64,000 nucleotides of DNA from contig NZ_AUBS01000007.1 of NCBI RefSeq assembly GCF_000429365.1, forward strand, positions 62,001 to 126,000, given 5' to 3'. Source of the stretch: Pseudodonghicola xiamenensis DSM 18339 (GTDB lineage Bacteria; Pseudomonadota; Alphaproteobacteria; Rhodobacterales; Rhodobacteraceae). Each line of letters opens with the position of its first letter. Position 1 is the stretch's first letter. Below the pieces are notes generated by a model. It did not search any database and was not told the origin of the DNA. It saw nothing but the letters and a program-made list of their open reading frames with translations. This document shows, in pieces, positions 8,495 to 16,538 of the stretch. The position numbers and the translations under genes were made by a program.

Positions 8495-9423
8495 TCCGCC
8501 GCCTCCGTCTTGGTCTTGCGCATTTCGGGGAAACCCGGATCGGGGCGCCCCTGCATCACCGCGCGCTGCGCGGGGGTGGGCGGGCCGGCGGTCATCCACT
8601 GGTCCATCTTTTCTGGATCGTCGCGCGGCCAGACCTGCGCCTCATGGGTGACCTCGTCGATCTGCTGCACCTCGGAGGTGAATTCGATCACGAAGCCCGA
8701 GGGCGAGACGAAATAGGCGAAGGGGTTGTTCCCGGGCCCGTGACGGCCCGGCCCCCAGGTGGGTACATGGCCCTTCTGCCGCATCCGCCCGATCGAGCGC
8801 ATGTATTCATCCAGAGAGGGCAGTTCGAAGGCCACGTGGTTGACGCTGGGATAGAAGGCGCGCACCAGCGCGATGGCGTGGTGATCGGTGGAGCAGCGCA
8901 GGAACACCATCTGGTCGGCCGAGTAATCCGAGACGCGGAAGCCCAGAACCTCGGAATACCACTGTTCCAGGCCTTCCATGTCGGGTGTGTTCAGCACCAC
9001 ATGGCTGACCTTGCGCGGCTTGGCCCATTCGGGCTCTGCCTCAAGCGTCAGGGCATCGGTGCGGAACCGCAGGCGGCGGTTGTCGGGGTCGAGCACCTCG
9101 AACCCATAGCCGCCCATCCAATCGTCGAACTCCGCCGGTTTGCCGCTGACCGGCGCGCCCTTGGCGATGACCTGATCGTAAAGCGCATCCATCGTGGCGC
9201 GGTCGGGCATCGAGAAATGGATGTATTCGATCCCATAGGTCGGATCGTCCTTCAGCCCATAGAGGAAGGGCTCGGCGCTGGTGCCACGCAGATAGACGCA
9301 GCCGTCGTCCTTGTGGGACAGCTTCAGCCCCCACATGTCCTCGTAGAAGCCAAGGGTCGGGGTGAGGTTCGGGCCGCGCATCATGATGCCGCGCAGGCCG
9401 CCCACTCGTATGGTCTCGGTCAT
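8491..9423 (-). CDS. Type I extradiol ring-cleavage dioxygenase (VOC superfamily)
   Basis: The 310-residue protein holds two vicinal-oxygen-chelate modules. The C-terminal module keeps the iron triad of extradiol dioxygenases: His141 (KVSHVVLNTPD), His196 (SVNHVAFEL) and Glu247 (GFVIEFTSE). The length matches catechol 2,3-dioxygenase and 2,3-dihydroxybiphenyl dioxygenase. It should open a catecholic ring next to the hydroxyls, using O2. The start at 9423 is chosen because the GGAGGA site is 7-8 bases upstream; an ATG at 9429 lies too close to it. An alpha/beta hydrolase gene upstream and SDR and Rieske genes around it fit a meta-cleavage pathway. Confidence 0.87.
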   Translation of the reverse strand: MTETIRVGGLRGIMMRGPNLTPTLGFYEDMWGLKLSHKDDGCVYLRGTSAEPFLYGLKDDPTYGIEYIHFSMPDRATMDALYDQVIAKGAPVSGKPAEFDDWMGGYGFEVLDPDNRRLRFRTDALTLEAEPEWAKPRKVSHVVLNTPDMEGLEQWYSEVLGFRVSDYSADQMVFLRCSTDHHAIALVRAFYPSVNHVAFELPSLDEYMRSIGRMRQKGHVPTWGPGRHGPGNNPFAYFVSPSGFVIEFTSEVQQIDEVTHEAQVWPRDDPEKMDQWMTAGPPTPAQRAVMQGRPDPGFPEMRKTKTEAAE

Positions 9424-9448
9424 GGTCATATCCTCCGGGTCCGGGCCC

Positions 9449-10267
9449 TCAAAGGGCGGCGGGGACGGGTGACAGCTCCAGCGCGGCGGCGAACCGGGCC
9501 GGGGCCTGTTGATAGATCGCGTGCCCGGCCTCGGGCAGCAGGGTGAGGCGGCCGCGCATCGCGCGGGGCAGGGCGGCATGGGCACGTTCGGCGCCCTCGG
9601 GCGGGGTCACCCGATCTTCGGCGCCGACGATCACGTCGGTGGGCACCGATAGCCGTTCGGCATCGTCAAGGAGCCGGCCAGAGGCCAGCATCCGTGCTGC
9701 CTGGGCATAGCCCGGCAGTTTCACCTGCGACATGGCGGAACGGACCAGGGCGACGGTCTCGGGGTTGGCCTCGGGGGCGAACACCAGACGCGCGGCGCGG
9801 GCGGTGGCAAAGGCCTCGGCCCCCTGACGCTCCAGATCGTCGATCCGCGATTGCGCCGCTGCGCTGAGCGTGCCGCCCCGCGCCATGCCGTGGCCGAGCG
9901 CCGGAGAAGCGAAGACCAGCCGGGACACCCGGTCGCGGCGAGCGGCGGCGAAACTCGCCGCCATCAGCGCGCCCAGCGAATGGCCCAGCAGCATGACCTG
10001 ACCCTCGGGCACCACCTGATCCAGGAAACGGGCGAGCGCGCGGGCATAATCCGCGGCCACCGGCCAGTCCTGATCCAGCGGATCGCTGTTGCCATAGCCT
10101 GGCGCGTTCCAGGCGATCACCCGATACTCGGCGGGCAGATAGGCCAGCAGCGGCGTGAACGAGGCCGCGCGCGATCCGATGCCGTGCAGCAGCACCAGCA
10201 CCGGCCCGGTGCCAGCCCGTTCGAGATAGCTGATGCCAGCTGCCTTATGCTCGCTCCAGCCGGTCAT
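9449..10267 (-). CDS. Alpha/beta hydrolase (candidate meta-cleavage product hydrolase)
   Basis: The 272-residue alpha/beta hydrolase has the oxyanion region LLHGIGSRAASF, the nucleophile elbow GHSLG (Ser97), a candidate acid Asp218 in GAEDRVTPP and the base His249 in EAGHAIYQQAP. The size and a Ser triad fit carbon-carbon bond hydrolases of the BphD/MhpC group, which act on the product of extradiol cleavage, although esterases share these features. It lies between an SDR gene (4-base overlap) and the extradiol dioxygenase gene (25 bases), which favours the C-C hydrolase reading. No hydratase or aldolase genes for the usual five-carbon dienoate product follow. Confidence 0.82.
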   Translation of the reverse strand: MTGWSEHKAAGISYLERAGTGPVLVLLHGIGSRAASFTPLLAYLPAEYRVIAWNAPGYGNSDPLDQDWPVAADYARALARFLDQVVPEGQVMLLGHSLGALMAASFAAARRDRVSRLVFASPALGHGMARGGTLSAAAQSRIDDLERQGAEAFATARAARLVFAPEANPETVALVRSAMSQVKLPGYAQAARMLASGRLLDDAERLSVPTDVIVGAEDRVTPPEGAERAHAALPRAMRGRLTLLPEAGHAIYQQAPARFAAALELSPVPAAL

Positions 10268-11007
10268 TTGAACACGAAACCGTTGTTGACCGGCAGGGTC
10301 TGGCCGGTCAGCGTCAGCGCCCCTTCGCTCAGCAGGAAGGCGATCACATCGGTGATTTCGCCCGGTGCCTGAGGTCCGGGAATCGCGCGGCCTTCGGAAT
10401 AAAGCCGGTGGCGCGCCTCGGGGACATAATCGGTCGAAGGGGTGGTCAGGATCCCCGGTGCCACGGCGGTGATGCCGATGCGGTCGGGGCCCAGTTCACG
10501 CGACAGCGATCGGGTCATCGCCATCACGGCGCCCTTGCTGGCGGTATAGGACAGCAGGTTCGGCGCGCCCCAAAGTGCCGTGTCCGAGGCGACGTTGACC
10601 ACCCGGCCCGAGCCCGAGGCGCGCAGCATCGGCGCACAGGCGCGGGTCATCAGCCAGGTGCCGCGCACGTTGACGCGATGCACCAGATCCCAGCTGTCGA
10701 TCTCGATCTGGTCGAAGGGAATGCCGCCGATGCCGGTGGCGATGGCCCCGTTGTTGACCAGACCGTGCAGCGTGCCGCCGGTCTTGTCCGAGGCCGCCGC
10801 GCCAAGCGCCGCGATCGAGGCCGGATCGCCTAGGTTGACGGGCAGGAACTCCGCCCCCACCTCGAGGGCGGTGGCGCGGCCCTCATCCTCGGCGATATCG
10901 GCGACGATCAGCCGGGCGCCATGGGCGGCGAGGCTGCGGGCGATTTCCGCCCCCAGGCCCCGGGCCGCCCCGGTCAGCAGGATGTTACGATCCTTCAGCA
11001 TGCTCAT
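10264..11007 (-). CDS. Short-chain dehydrogenase/reductase
   Basis: This 247-residue classical SDR has the cofactor motif TGAARGLG (12-19), NNGA (85-88), an active-site Ser in VNVASDTAL and the intact YTASK motif (Tyr154, Lys158). It is a plausible cis-dihydrodiol dehydrogenase, converting the Rieske oxygenase product to a catechol. The Rieske gene lies immediately upstream and overlaps by 4 bases, which supports this pairing. The ATG at 11007 is used because it forms the ATGA overlap; a second ATG (MLKDR) lies 6 bases downstream. Confidence 0.87.
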   Translation of the reverse strand: MSMLKDRNILLTGAARGLGAEIARSLAAHGARLIVADIAEDEGRATALEVGAEFLPVNLGDPASIAALGAAASDKTGGTLHGLVNNGAIATGIGGIPFDQIEIDSWDLVHRVNVRGTWLMTRACAPMLRASGSGRVVNVASDTALWGAPNLLSYTASKGAVMAMTRSLSRELGPDRIGITAVAPGILTTPSTDYVPEARHRLYSEGRAIPGPQAPGEITDVIAFLLSEGALTLTGQTLPVNNGFVFK

Positions 11008-12053
11008 TCCGCCGCGACGCTTTGCTGCTTCAGCTCGGCCTCGATCTGCGCCTTGGCGGCGCGGGTCAGGATCTGGCGCAGGCGGGTGACCCCCAGGTCG
11101 TGCTGATAGAGCATCTCGCGCTTGCGGGCGTCGTCGGGCATGCCTTCCAGCATGACGCGGTCCTGCTCCAGCACGTCCCAATGGGTCTTTTCCATCTTGG
11201 CGCGATAGAGAAAGCGCCAGCTGTCGCGGGCCAGCCCCTTCACTTCGCGCATGCGCCAGAAGAACACCTTGGTGGTCTGTTCGTCCATCGGCGTGACGAA
11301 ACCGATGATGCGGAACACGCCGCCCGGGCCGGCGGCCGGCGGATAGGGGATTTCGAGGAAACAGAACATATCGCCCGGATAGACCTCGAATTCGGTCCAG
11401 TCGAAGTTCTCGCCGGTCTGGCCGACGCGTTCGATGCGAAAGCCATTGTCGGTCTTGTCGAGCTGCATCAGATCCTGCTTCGACCCATAGGCCAGGGTGA
11501 AGCTTTCGGCATGCAGGTAGCAGCCGTGCATCGGGTCGGCGAGGTTGTCGAGCGCATAGCGATAATTCGATTCCCAAACCGAGGTGCAGAGGAACCCGGC
11601 CCAGTTCTCGTGATCCGTCATCACCGCAGGCAGCTTCAGCTCGGGCGCTTCGGGCTGATCGACGGAGGGAACATAGACGAAGACCGCGTCATAGGCTTCG
11701 GTAACCTCATAGGATTTTAGCGCCTTGCGGCCTTCCAGGGCGCATTCGGGCATCGCCGGCACCCGGACCACCACACCGTCGCCGTCGACGACAACGCCAT
11801 GATACCGGCAGGCGATATTGCCCTCGTGGACCTCGCCATAGCTCAGGGGCGCGCCGCGGTGGGGACAGAAATCCTCAAGACAGCGCAGTTTGCCGGCGCC
11901 GTCGCGCCACAGGACGATCTTTTCGCCCAGCAATTTGGTGCCATAGGGGTGTGCGGTCTTCACCTCGACCGATTTGCAGACCGGATACCACTGGCCGCGC
12001 AGGCCTTCGTTCACCCGTTTCTCGATCAAGGCTTTCTTGTCGATGGCAGTCAT
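11004..12053 (-). CDS. Rieske non-heme iron oxygenase, catalytic subunit
   Basis: The 349-residue protein has an N-terminal Rieske 2Fe-2S centre, CPHRG (Cys63, His65) and CRYHG (Cys82, His85). The catalytic domain's mononuclear iron site reads NLADPMHGCYLH (Asp173, His176, His181), with Asp298 in LEQDRVM as likely third ligand. The length and single-subunit form resemble phthalate- or vanillate-type (group I) oxygenases rather than alpha-beta hexamers; no small beta-subunit gene is seen. A GGGAG site lies 7 bases before the ATG. The natural reductase may be the flavoprotein/flavodoxin pair at the end of the same run. The substrate is unknown: hydroxylation or O-demethylation are both possible. 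Confidence 0.92.
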   Translation of the reverse strand: MTAIDKKALIEKRVNEGLRGQWYPVCKSVEVKTAHPYGTKLLGEKIVLWRDGAGKLRCLEDFCPHRGAPLSYGEVHEGNIACRYHGVVVDGDGVVVRVPAMPECALEGRKALKSYEVTEAYDAVFVYVPSVDQPEAPELKLPAVMTDHENWAGFLCTSVWESNYRYALDNLADPMHGCYLHAESFTLAYGSKQDLMQLDKTDNGFRIERVGQTGENFDWTEFEVYPGDMFCFLEIPYPPAAGPGGVFRIIGFVTPMDEQTTKVFFWRMREVKGLARDSWRFLYRAKMEKTHWDVLEQDRVMLEGMPDDARKREMLYQHDLGVTRLRQILTRAAKAQIEAELKQQSVAAE

Positions 12054-12096
12054 GGCTTTCTCCCTTGGGATATCGTTCGAATAGCTGTGTGGCGGC

Positions 12097-12945
12097 TTAG
12101 TGCTGCGCCTTGGGCAGATAGTGCAGGACGCGCTCTTCGATGTGCTGGAGCACGGTGTAGAGCAGGAACCCGATCACGGTGAGCAGGATGATGGCGTTGA
12201 ACACCATCGCGGCATTGGCCTGACCGCCGCCGTAGGAAATCAGATAGCCGAGCCCGGTGTTGCCGCCGATCAGCTCGCCCACGGTGATGCCGATCACCGC
12301 GAGGGTGGAGGCAATGCGCAGGCCGGCCATCAGGTTGGGCAGGGTCGAGGGCATCTCGATCTTCCAGAAGATGCCGAGACGGCTGAGGTTATAGGCCCGA
12401 GCCAGATTGATCAGATCGCGATCGACGGTGCGCATCGCCTGCAGTACGTTGACCAGGACGGGGAAGAAGACGATCAGCACCGTCACCAGCATCTTGGGCA
12501 TGGCGTTATAGCCGAACCACATGATGAAAAGCGGCGCGAAGGCGACCTTCGGTGCAATTTGCAGCGCCAGGATATAGGGCGACAGCACCTTTTCCCAGAA
12601 GACCGACATGCCCAGCAGATAGCCCAGGATGGCGCCCAGCAGGCTGCCGACGGCAAAGCCCAGGACGGTATAGAGCGCAGTCGACAGCGTGTTCGACATC
12701 AGCTTTTCGTAAAGCCACATGCGCTTCATCTCGACCAGGCAGTCGGTCAGCGTCGGGATGATGTATTTCGGCACGTCCAACGCCGGCGGCAGATATTGCC
12801 AGGCCAGCAGCACGAGGGCCAGCAGCCCGAGGCTTGCGAGTGTGGTGCTTCTGCTGCGGACCATGGGGGATCTCCGGGCTTTGACTTGTCTCTGAAGGGA
12901 AACCGGGGCTGTTGCCCCGGTCGTGGATGCGGTTGCGTCGGTCAT
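12097..12945 (-). CDS. ABC transporter permease, NitT/TauT (SsuC-like) family
   Basis: The 282-residue inner-membrane protein has about six hydrophobic segments beginning LASLGLLALVLLAWQYLP. The EAA-type loop is ARAYNLSRLGIFWKIEMPSTLPNLMAGLR. This family imports nitrate, taurine, sulfonates, pyrimidines or aromatic acids such as phthalate. The start overlaps the stop of the substrate-binding protein gene (ATGA). The permease, binding protein and ATPase genes are adjacent to the Rieske oxygenase gene, so the transporter probably brings in the aromatic substrate. Confidence 0.9.
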   Translation of the reverse strand: MTDATASTTGATAPVSLQRQVKARRSPMVRSRSTTLASLGLLALVLLAWQYLPPALDVPKYIIPTLTDCLVEMKRMWLYEKLMSNTLSTALYTVLGFAVGSLLGAILGYLLGMSVFWEKVLSPYILALQIAPKVAFAPLFIMWFGYNAMPKMLVTVLIVFFPVLVNVLQAMRTVDRDLINLARAYNLSRLGIFWKIEMPSTLPNLMAGLRIASTLAVIGITVGELIGGNTGLGYLISYGGGQANAAMVFNAIILLTVIGFLLYTVLQHIEERVLHYLPKAQH

Positions 12946-13916
12946 TTCACGAAGTCGTTGGTGTAAAGCTCATCCACCGGGACGGCGGTGCTCACCAGGC
13001 CGGCATCGACATAGAACTTTTGCACGGCGGCGATCCGGGCCGGATCGAAAGAGCCCAGCGGTTGGTTTTCGGCCTCCGGATAGACCAGCGTGGTATAGGC
13101 GCGCATGATGCTTTCGATCTGGGCTTCCTTGCCGGAATGCTGCGGGACGAAGGAAACGTAATCCTTGGCGGCCTGGGCCGGGTCGGCCTCGATGTCCTTG
13201 ATCGCCTTCAGCACGCCCTGGACGATGCCGCGCACCACTTCGGGGCGTTCCTCGATGGTCTTGTCCGAGGCGATGATCGCCTGCGCCATGGCCGGGAAGA
13301 TCGTGTCGATCGGCTGTTGATCCAGCTCGACCCCGGCACCCTGCACGGCGGCGATCCATTCCGGCACGCCGGAGAAGCCATCGAGCTTGCCGGCGATGGT
13401 CAGCTGGATGATGCCGCCCGGGCCGACCGCCTGGATATCGACGTCGTTCTTGCTCAGCTCGACCGAGGCCAGAGCGCCCAGCAGGTTGTAATAGGTGGTG
13501 TCCTGGAAGGCGAGAACGCCGATCGACTTGCCCTTGAGATCGGCCGGACCGGTGATGCCGCTGTCCTTGCGCCAGGCCAGTTGGGTCAGGCCGCGCCCGC
13601 CCAGCAGCGCCACGCCGCGGATGTCCAGCCCGTTGGCGCGCACGATGATCGGCGTGTCACCGATGCCACCGCCCAGATCGGCATTGCCGACAGCCACCTG
13701 CGTTGCCACATCGGCGCCGCCCTTGCCGACCTGGAAGGTCACATCGAGACCGGCGTCGGAGAAATAGCCCTTGCCCTTGGCCAGCTGGAACGGCGCGAAG
13801 GCGGGCAGGAAGTCGGGCGCGGGGAACAGATAGGTGACTTTCTCGGTTGCCATTGCTGCCGTAGCCGAAATGGCGACCGCGGCGGCGGCGATGGTCTTCA
13901 GGATGGTGCGTTTCAT
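12942..13916 (-). CDS. ABC transporter periplasmic substrate-binding protein (NMT1/SsuA-like)
   Basis: The 324-residue protein begins with a Sec signal peptide, MKRTILKTIAAAAVAISATAAMA, with likely cleavage before TEKVTY. The mature part matches the NMT1/THI5/SsuA fold: PAFAPFQLAKGKGYFSDAGLDVTFQ near the N-terminus and VGNADLGGGIGDTPIIV. It should bind the imported solute in the periplasm and deliver it to the adjacent permease. No specific ligand can be read from the sequence. It is followed by the permease gene with 4-base overlap and preceded by the ATPase gene 30 bases away. Confidence 0.9.
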   Translation of the reverse strand: MKRTILKTIAAAAVAISATAAMATEKVTYLFPAPDFLPAFAPFQLAKGKGYFSDAGLDVTFQVGKGGADVATQVAVGNADLGGGIGDTPIIVRANGLDIRGVALLGGRGLTQLAWRKDSGITGPADLKGKSIGVLAFQDTTYYNLLGALASVELSKNDVDIQAVGPGGIIQLTIAGKLDGFSGVPEWIAAVQGAGVELDQQPIDTIFPAMAQAIIASDKTIEERPEVVRGIVQGVLKAIKDIEADPAQAAKDYVSFVPQHSGKEAQIESIMRAYTTLVYPEAENQPLGSFDPARIAAVQKFYVDAGLVSTAVPVDELYTNDFVK

Positions 13917-13946
13917 GACTGTGGAACTCCCTGTATCTGGCCTATG

Positions 13947-14717
13947 TCAGGCCGCTTTTTCTTCGAGCTTCAGGTATTTGAAGAGCTGGGCGGCATATTC
14001 GCTCACCTCCGGCAGGATCCGGCGCTTGATCGGTTCGTCACGATGCGGCAGGTCAACCTTGATTTCGGCGATGACGGTGCCGGGGCGCTCGCTCAGCACC
14101 AGGATGCGGTCGGACATCAACACCGCCTCGGCCAGATCGTGGGTGATCAGCAGCGTGGTCTTTCCGGCCTCGGAAATCGTCTTGGCGAAGGCGTTCTGCA
14201 GCAGCAGCTTGGTCTGCGCATCGAGCGCCGAGAAGGGTTCGTCCAGCAGGATGATCTCGGGGTCGATCGCCAGGGTGCGGGCCAGCGCTGCGCGTTGCCT
14301 CATGCCGCCCGAAAGCTGATAGGGATAGTGGTTCTCGAACCCGGCCAGATGGCAGGCCTTCAGCTCTTGCATCGCGCGGGCGCGGCGGTCGGCCTTGGAG
14401 ACGCCGCGGGACTCAAGCCCGAATTCGATGTTCGAGATGATGCTGCGCCAGGGCAACAGCAGATCCTTTTGCAGCATGAAGCCGACATGGGCATTGGGCC
14501 CGTTCACTGGCTGCTCGCTGACCAGAACCTCGCCCCGGGTGGGTTGATACAGGCCGGCGGTCATCGACAGGATGGTCGACTTGCCGCAGCCCGAGGGGCC
14601 GACCACCGAGACGAATTCACCCTTGTCCACACGGAAGCTGACGTCCGAGACGGCGGTCATCTCTCCGCCGGAAGTGGTGGCGAAGGTCTTGGTGACCGAG
14701 CGAAACTCAAGCGCCAT
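13947..14717 (-). CDS. ABC transporter ATP-binding protein (NitT/TauT family)
   Basis: The 256-residue ATPase has Walker A GPSGCGKST (40-48), the Q-loop in HVGFMLQKDLLLPW, signature LSGGMRQR (135-142) and Walker B ILLDEPFSALD (Asp159, Glu160), then THDLAEA. It powers the neighbouring permease. I take MALEFRS at 14717 as the start, giving an 11-base overlap with the upstream small gene; an ATG at 14732 is open, but the family usually begins at the beta-strand IxLEF. Neither start has a strong ribosome site, so coupled translation is likely. Confidence 0.91.
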   Translation of the reverse strand: MALEFRSVTKTFATTSGGEMTAVSDVSFRVDKGEFVSVVGPSGCGKSTILSMTAGLYQPTRGEVLVSEQPVNGPNAHVGFMLQKDLLLPWRSIISNIEFGLESRGVSKADRRARAMQELKACHLAGFENHYPYQLSGGMRQRAALARTLAIDPEIILLDEPFSALDAQTKLLLQNAFAKTISEAGKTTLLITHDLAEAVLMSDRILVLSERPGTVIAEIKVDLPHRDEPIKRRILPEVSEYAAQLFKYLKLEEKAA

Positions 14718-15009
14718 AGCCGTTGGCCTCATAGGCAGCGTCCAGATCGGCGTTGATGGCGGTCAGCTCCTCGGCCAGCAGCGCTTCGGTCCAGTCGGTG
14801 CGGCCCGACATCGGGGCGGGCAGGGCGCGCTCGGCCAGGGCGGCGGCAACGGCGGGGTAGTCATGGATGCCGGTGGCATAGATGTCCATCAGCGCCTCGG
14901 CGAAGGCCATTTCGGTCTCGGTCAGCGGGCGGCCCTGGCATTGATGCGCCAGGTCGGGGCGGCTGGTGTCGCGGGCCCGTTCCGACAGCCTGTCCTTGAA
15001 TGCGTCCAT
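14707..15009 (-). CDS. Small protein with a recombinase-like helix-turn-helix segment
   Basis: This 100-residue acidic protein, MDAFKDRLSERARDTSRPDL onward, heads the catabolic run. A GGAGG site lies 8-9 bases upstream of its ATG. Residues from about 30 to 85 (LTETEMAFAEALMDIYATGI, then VAAALAERALPAPMSGRTDW) resemble the segment in serine recombinases that precedes their DNA-binding end: a helix, an alpha-turn and a Pro-Gly-Trp-Thr motif. Small stand-alone proteins of this type occur beside Rieske oxygenase operons, as far as I recall. It may be a regulator or an assembly factor; the function is unknown. Confidence 0.72.
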   Translation of the reverse strand: MDAFKDRLSERARDTSRPDLAHQCQGRPLTETEMAFAEALMDIYATGIHDYPAVAAALAERALPAPMSGRTDWTEALLAEELTAINADLDAAYEANGYGA

Positions 15010-15035
15010 GTGTCTAAACCTCCATGCTGCAGCGA

Positions 15036-15069
15036 TCTGTTCAAATATAAACAGTCTGTTCAAAAATAA
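15036..15069. promoter_or_regulatory. 15-base direct repeat with embedded inverted repeat, candidate operator
   Basis: TCTGTTCAAATATAA (15036-15050) and TCTGTTCAAAAATAA (15055-15069) match at 14 of 15 positions and start 19 bases apart. The first copy also contains CTGTT-N8-AACAG (15037-15054). They sit 27-60 bases upstream of the first gene of the leftward run, where its promoter should be. The IclR-family protein encoded at 17569 is the obvious candidate binder. This is inference from position. Confidence 0.5.
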
Positions 15070-15136
15070 GAGTGAAGCAAACGCTCCCTTTGAGTCAAGA
15101 AAATTTCGGGTCGCTGCCATCTGCGGACAGATCGCA

Positions 15137-15165
15137 TTGACAATTGTCTGGGCACCCCCAACAAT
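15137..15165 (+). promoter_or_regulatory. Candidate promoter of the FAD monooxygenase gene with palindrome over the -35 box
   Basis: TTGACA (15137-15142) is followed after 17 bases by AACAAT (15160-15165, 4 of 6 to consensus). A perfect palindrome, GACAATTGTC (15139-15148), overlaps the -35 box, where a bound protein would block or recruit polymerase. The ATG of the monooxygenase gene is 66 bases downstream. Confidence 0.5.
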
Positions 15166-15230
15166 TCGCATAAGAACACATCGTTAAATAATGAACGAAT
15201 TGACTGCATCGCACCTGAGGGAGGTTGAAG

Positions 15231-16376
15231 ATGGCGAAACTGAGAATCGCGGTTGCCGGTGGTGGTGTTGGTGGCATGACCGCCGCTCTGGCCTTGCAGG
15301 CGAAGGGGCACGAGGTGGCGATCTATGAGAAGGCGGGCGCTTTTGGCCGCATCGGTGCCGACGTGAACCTGACGCCGAATGCAGTGCATGCGCTGGATGG
15401 GCTGGGGCTGGGCGATGCCTTGCGCGCCACCGGCGCCCGGTCGGAATTCCGCATCAGCCGGATGTGGGACGATGGCCGCGAAACCTCTCGTCTGCCGATG
15501 TCGGCCGCGGCGGAGGAGAAATACGGCGCGCCGCAGCTTGCCATTCATCGCGCCGATCTGCTGGGAGCACTGCAAGAGGCGCTGGCGCCCGGGACCATGC
15601 ATTTCGGCGCCGGTGTCGCCGGGGTGGAGCAGGGGGCCGAGGGCGCCGTGCTGATCCTCGAGGACGGCACCCGGGTCGAGGCCGATGTGGTGATCGGCGC
15701 CGATGGCATCCATTCGGTGATCCGCACCGCGCTGTTCGGGCCGGATGCACCGAAATTCTCCGGCCTCGTGTCCTGGCGGGCGGTGGTGCCGCGCGCCGCG
15801 CTGGAGGGGGTGTCGAACCTCGACAGTTTCACCAAGTGGTGGGGGCCCGAGGCGACGCGCCAGATCGTGACCTTCCCGCTGACCCGGGGCGAGGAGATCT
15901 TCGTCTTCGCCACTACCGGCCAGGACGGTTGGGGCGAAGAGGGTTGGACCCTGCCCGGCGATATCGAGGAACTGCGCGCGGCCTATGCCGATTTCCATCC
16001 CGAGGCGCGGGCGCTGCTGGCGGCCTGCGGCGAGGTGATGCAATCGGCGCTGCATATCCGCGAGCCGATGCCGCAATGGTCCAGGGCGCGGGTGACTCTG
16101 CTGGGCGATGCGGCGCATCCGATGGTGCCCTTCATGGCGCAGGGCGCCTGCATGGCGATCGAGGATGCGATCGTGCTGGCCCGGGCGCTGGACGCCGGCG
16201 CCGGCGATGTGCCCGCTGCGCTGACGGCCTATGAGGACAGCCGCCGCGACCGCACCGCCGCGATTCAGCGCGGGTCGCTGGCCAATGACTGGATGAAACA
16301 GGGCGGCAATGCAGATTGGGTCTATGGCTATCATGCCTGGACCGCACCGCTGGGGGACCCCGCACCGGCGGCGTGA
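15231..16376 (+). CDS. FAD-dependent aromatic monooxygenase (salicylate/3-hydroxybenzoate hydroxylase group)
   Basis: The 381-residue class A flavoprotein monooxygenase has the FAD motif IAVAGGGVGG (6-15), the DG motif IGADGIHS (Asp158-Gly159) and the GD motif LLGDAAHPMVPF (Asp293). These hydroxylate phenolic acids using NAD(P)H and O2. A GGGAGG site 6 bases upstream fixes the ATG at 15231. The gene is divergent from the 15-gene leftward run and convergent with the dicupin gene. A hydroxylase-to-ring-cleavage route by the dicupin is possible, as with gentisate, but the substrate is not determined. Confidence 0.88.
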   Translation: MAKLRIAVAGGGVGGMTAALALQAKGHEVAIYEKAGAFGRIGADVNLTPNAVHALDGLGLGDALRATGARSEFRISRMWDDGRETSRLPMSAAAEEKYGAPQLAIHRADLLGALQEALAPGTMHFGAGVAGVEQGAEGAVLILEDGTRVEADVVIGADGIHSVIRTALFGPDAPKFSGLVSWRAVVPRAALEGVSNLDSFTKWWGPEATRQIVTFPLTRGEEIFVFATTGQDGWGEEGWTLPGDIEELRAAYADFHPEARALLAACGEVMQSALHIREPMPQWSRARVTLLGDAAHPMVPFMAQGACMAIEDAIVLARALDAGAGDVPAALTAYEDSRRDRTAAIQRGSLANDWMKQGGNADWVYGYHAWTAPLGDPAPAA

Positions 16377-16480
16377 ACGAAAACGAAGGCCTCTTTCCAG
16401 GGCCTCAGCCCCGGGTCGCGCCCACCCCCGGGCCGGGCGCGACCCTTTGACACCGGGGCATGCCCGTGCAACAAAAAAGA

Positions 16481-16508
16481 GAAAAAAGGGCGCCCTTGCA
16501 GGCGCCCC
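16481..16508 (-). terminator. Rho-independent terminator of the dicupin gene
   Basis: On the minus strand a GGGCGCC/GGCGCCC stem (7 base pairs, 6-base loop; arms at 16488-16494 and 16501-16507) is followed by TTTTTT. It begins about 30 bases after the dicupin stop. Confidence 0.8.
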
Positions 16509-16538
16509 AGTCACTCATTACTCACACTTTGTAACGCT

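Noticed and set aside
12912..14756. A plus-strand frame of 614 codons
   Set aside because: It is antisense to the binding-protein and ATPase genes, which have clear family motifs; it is a product of high GC at third positions.
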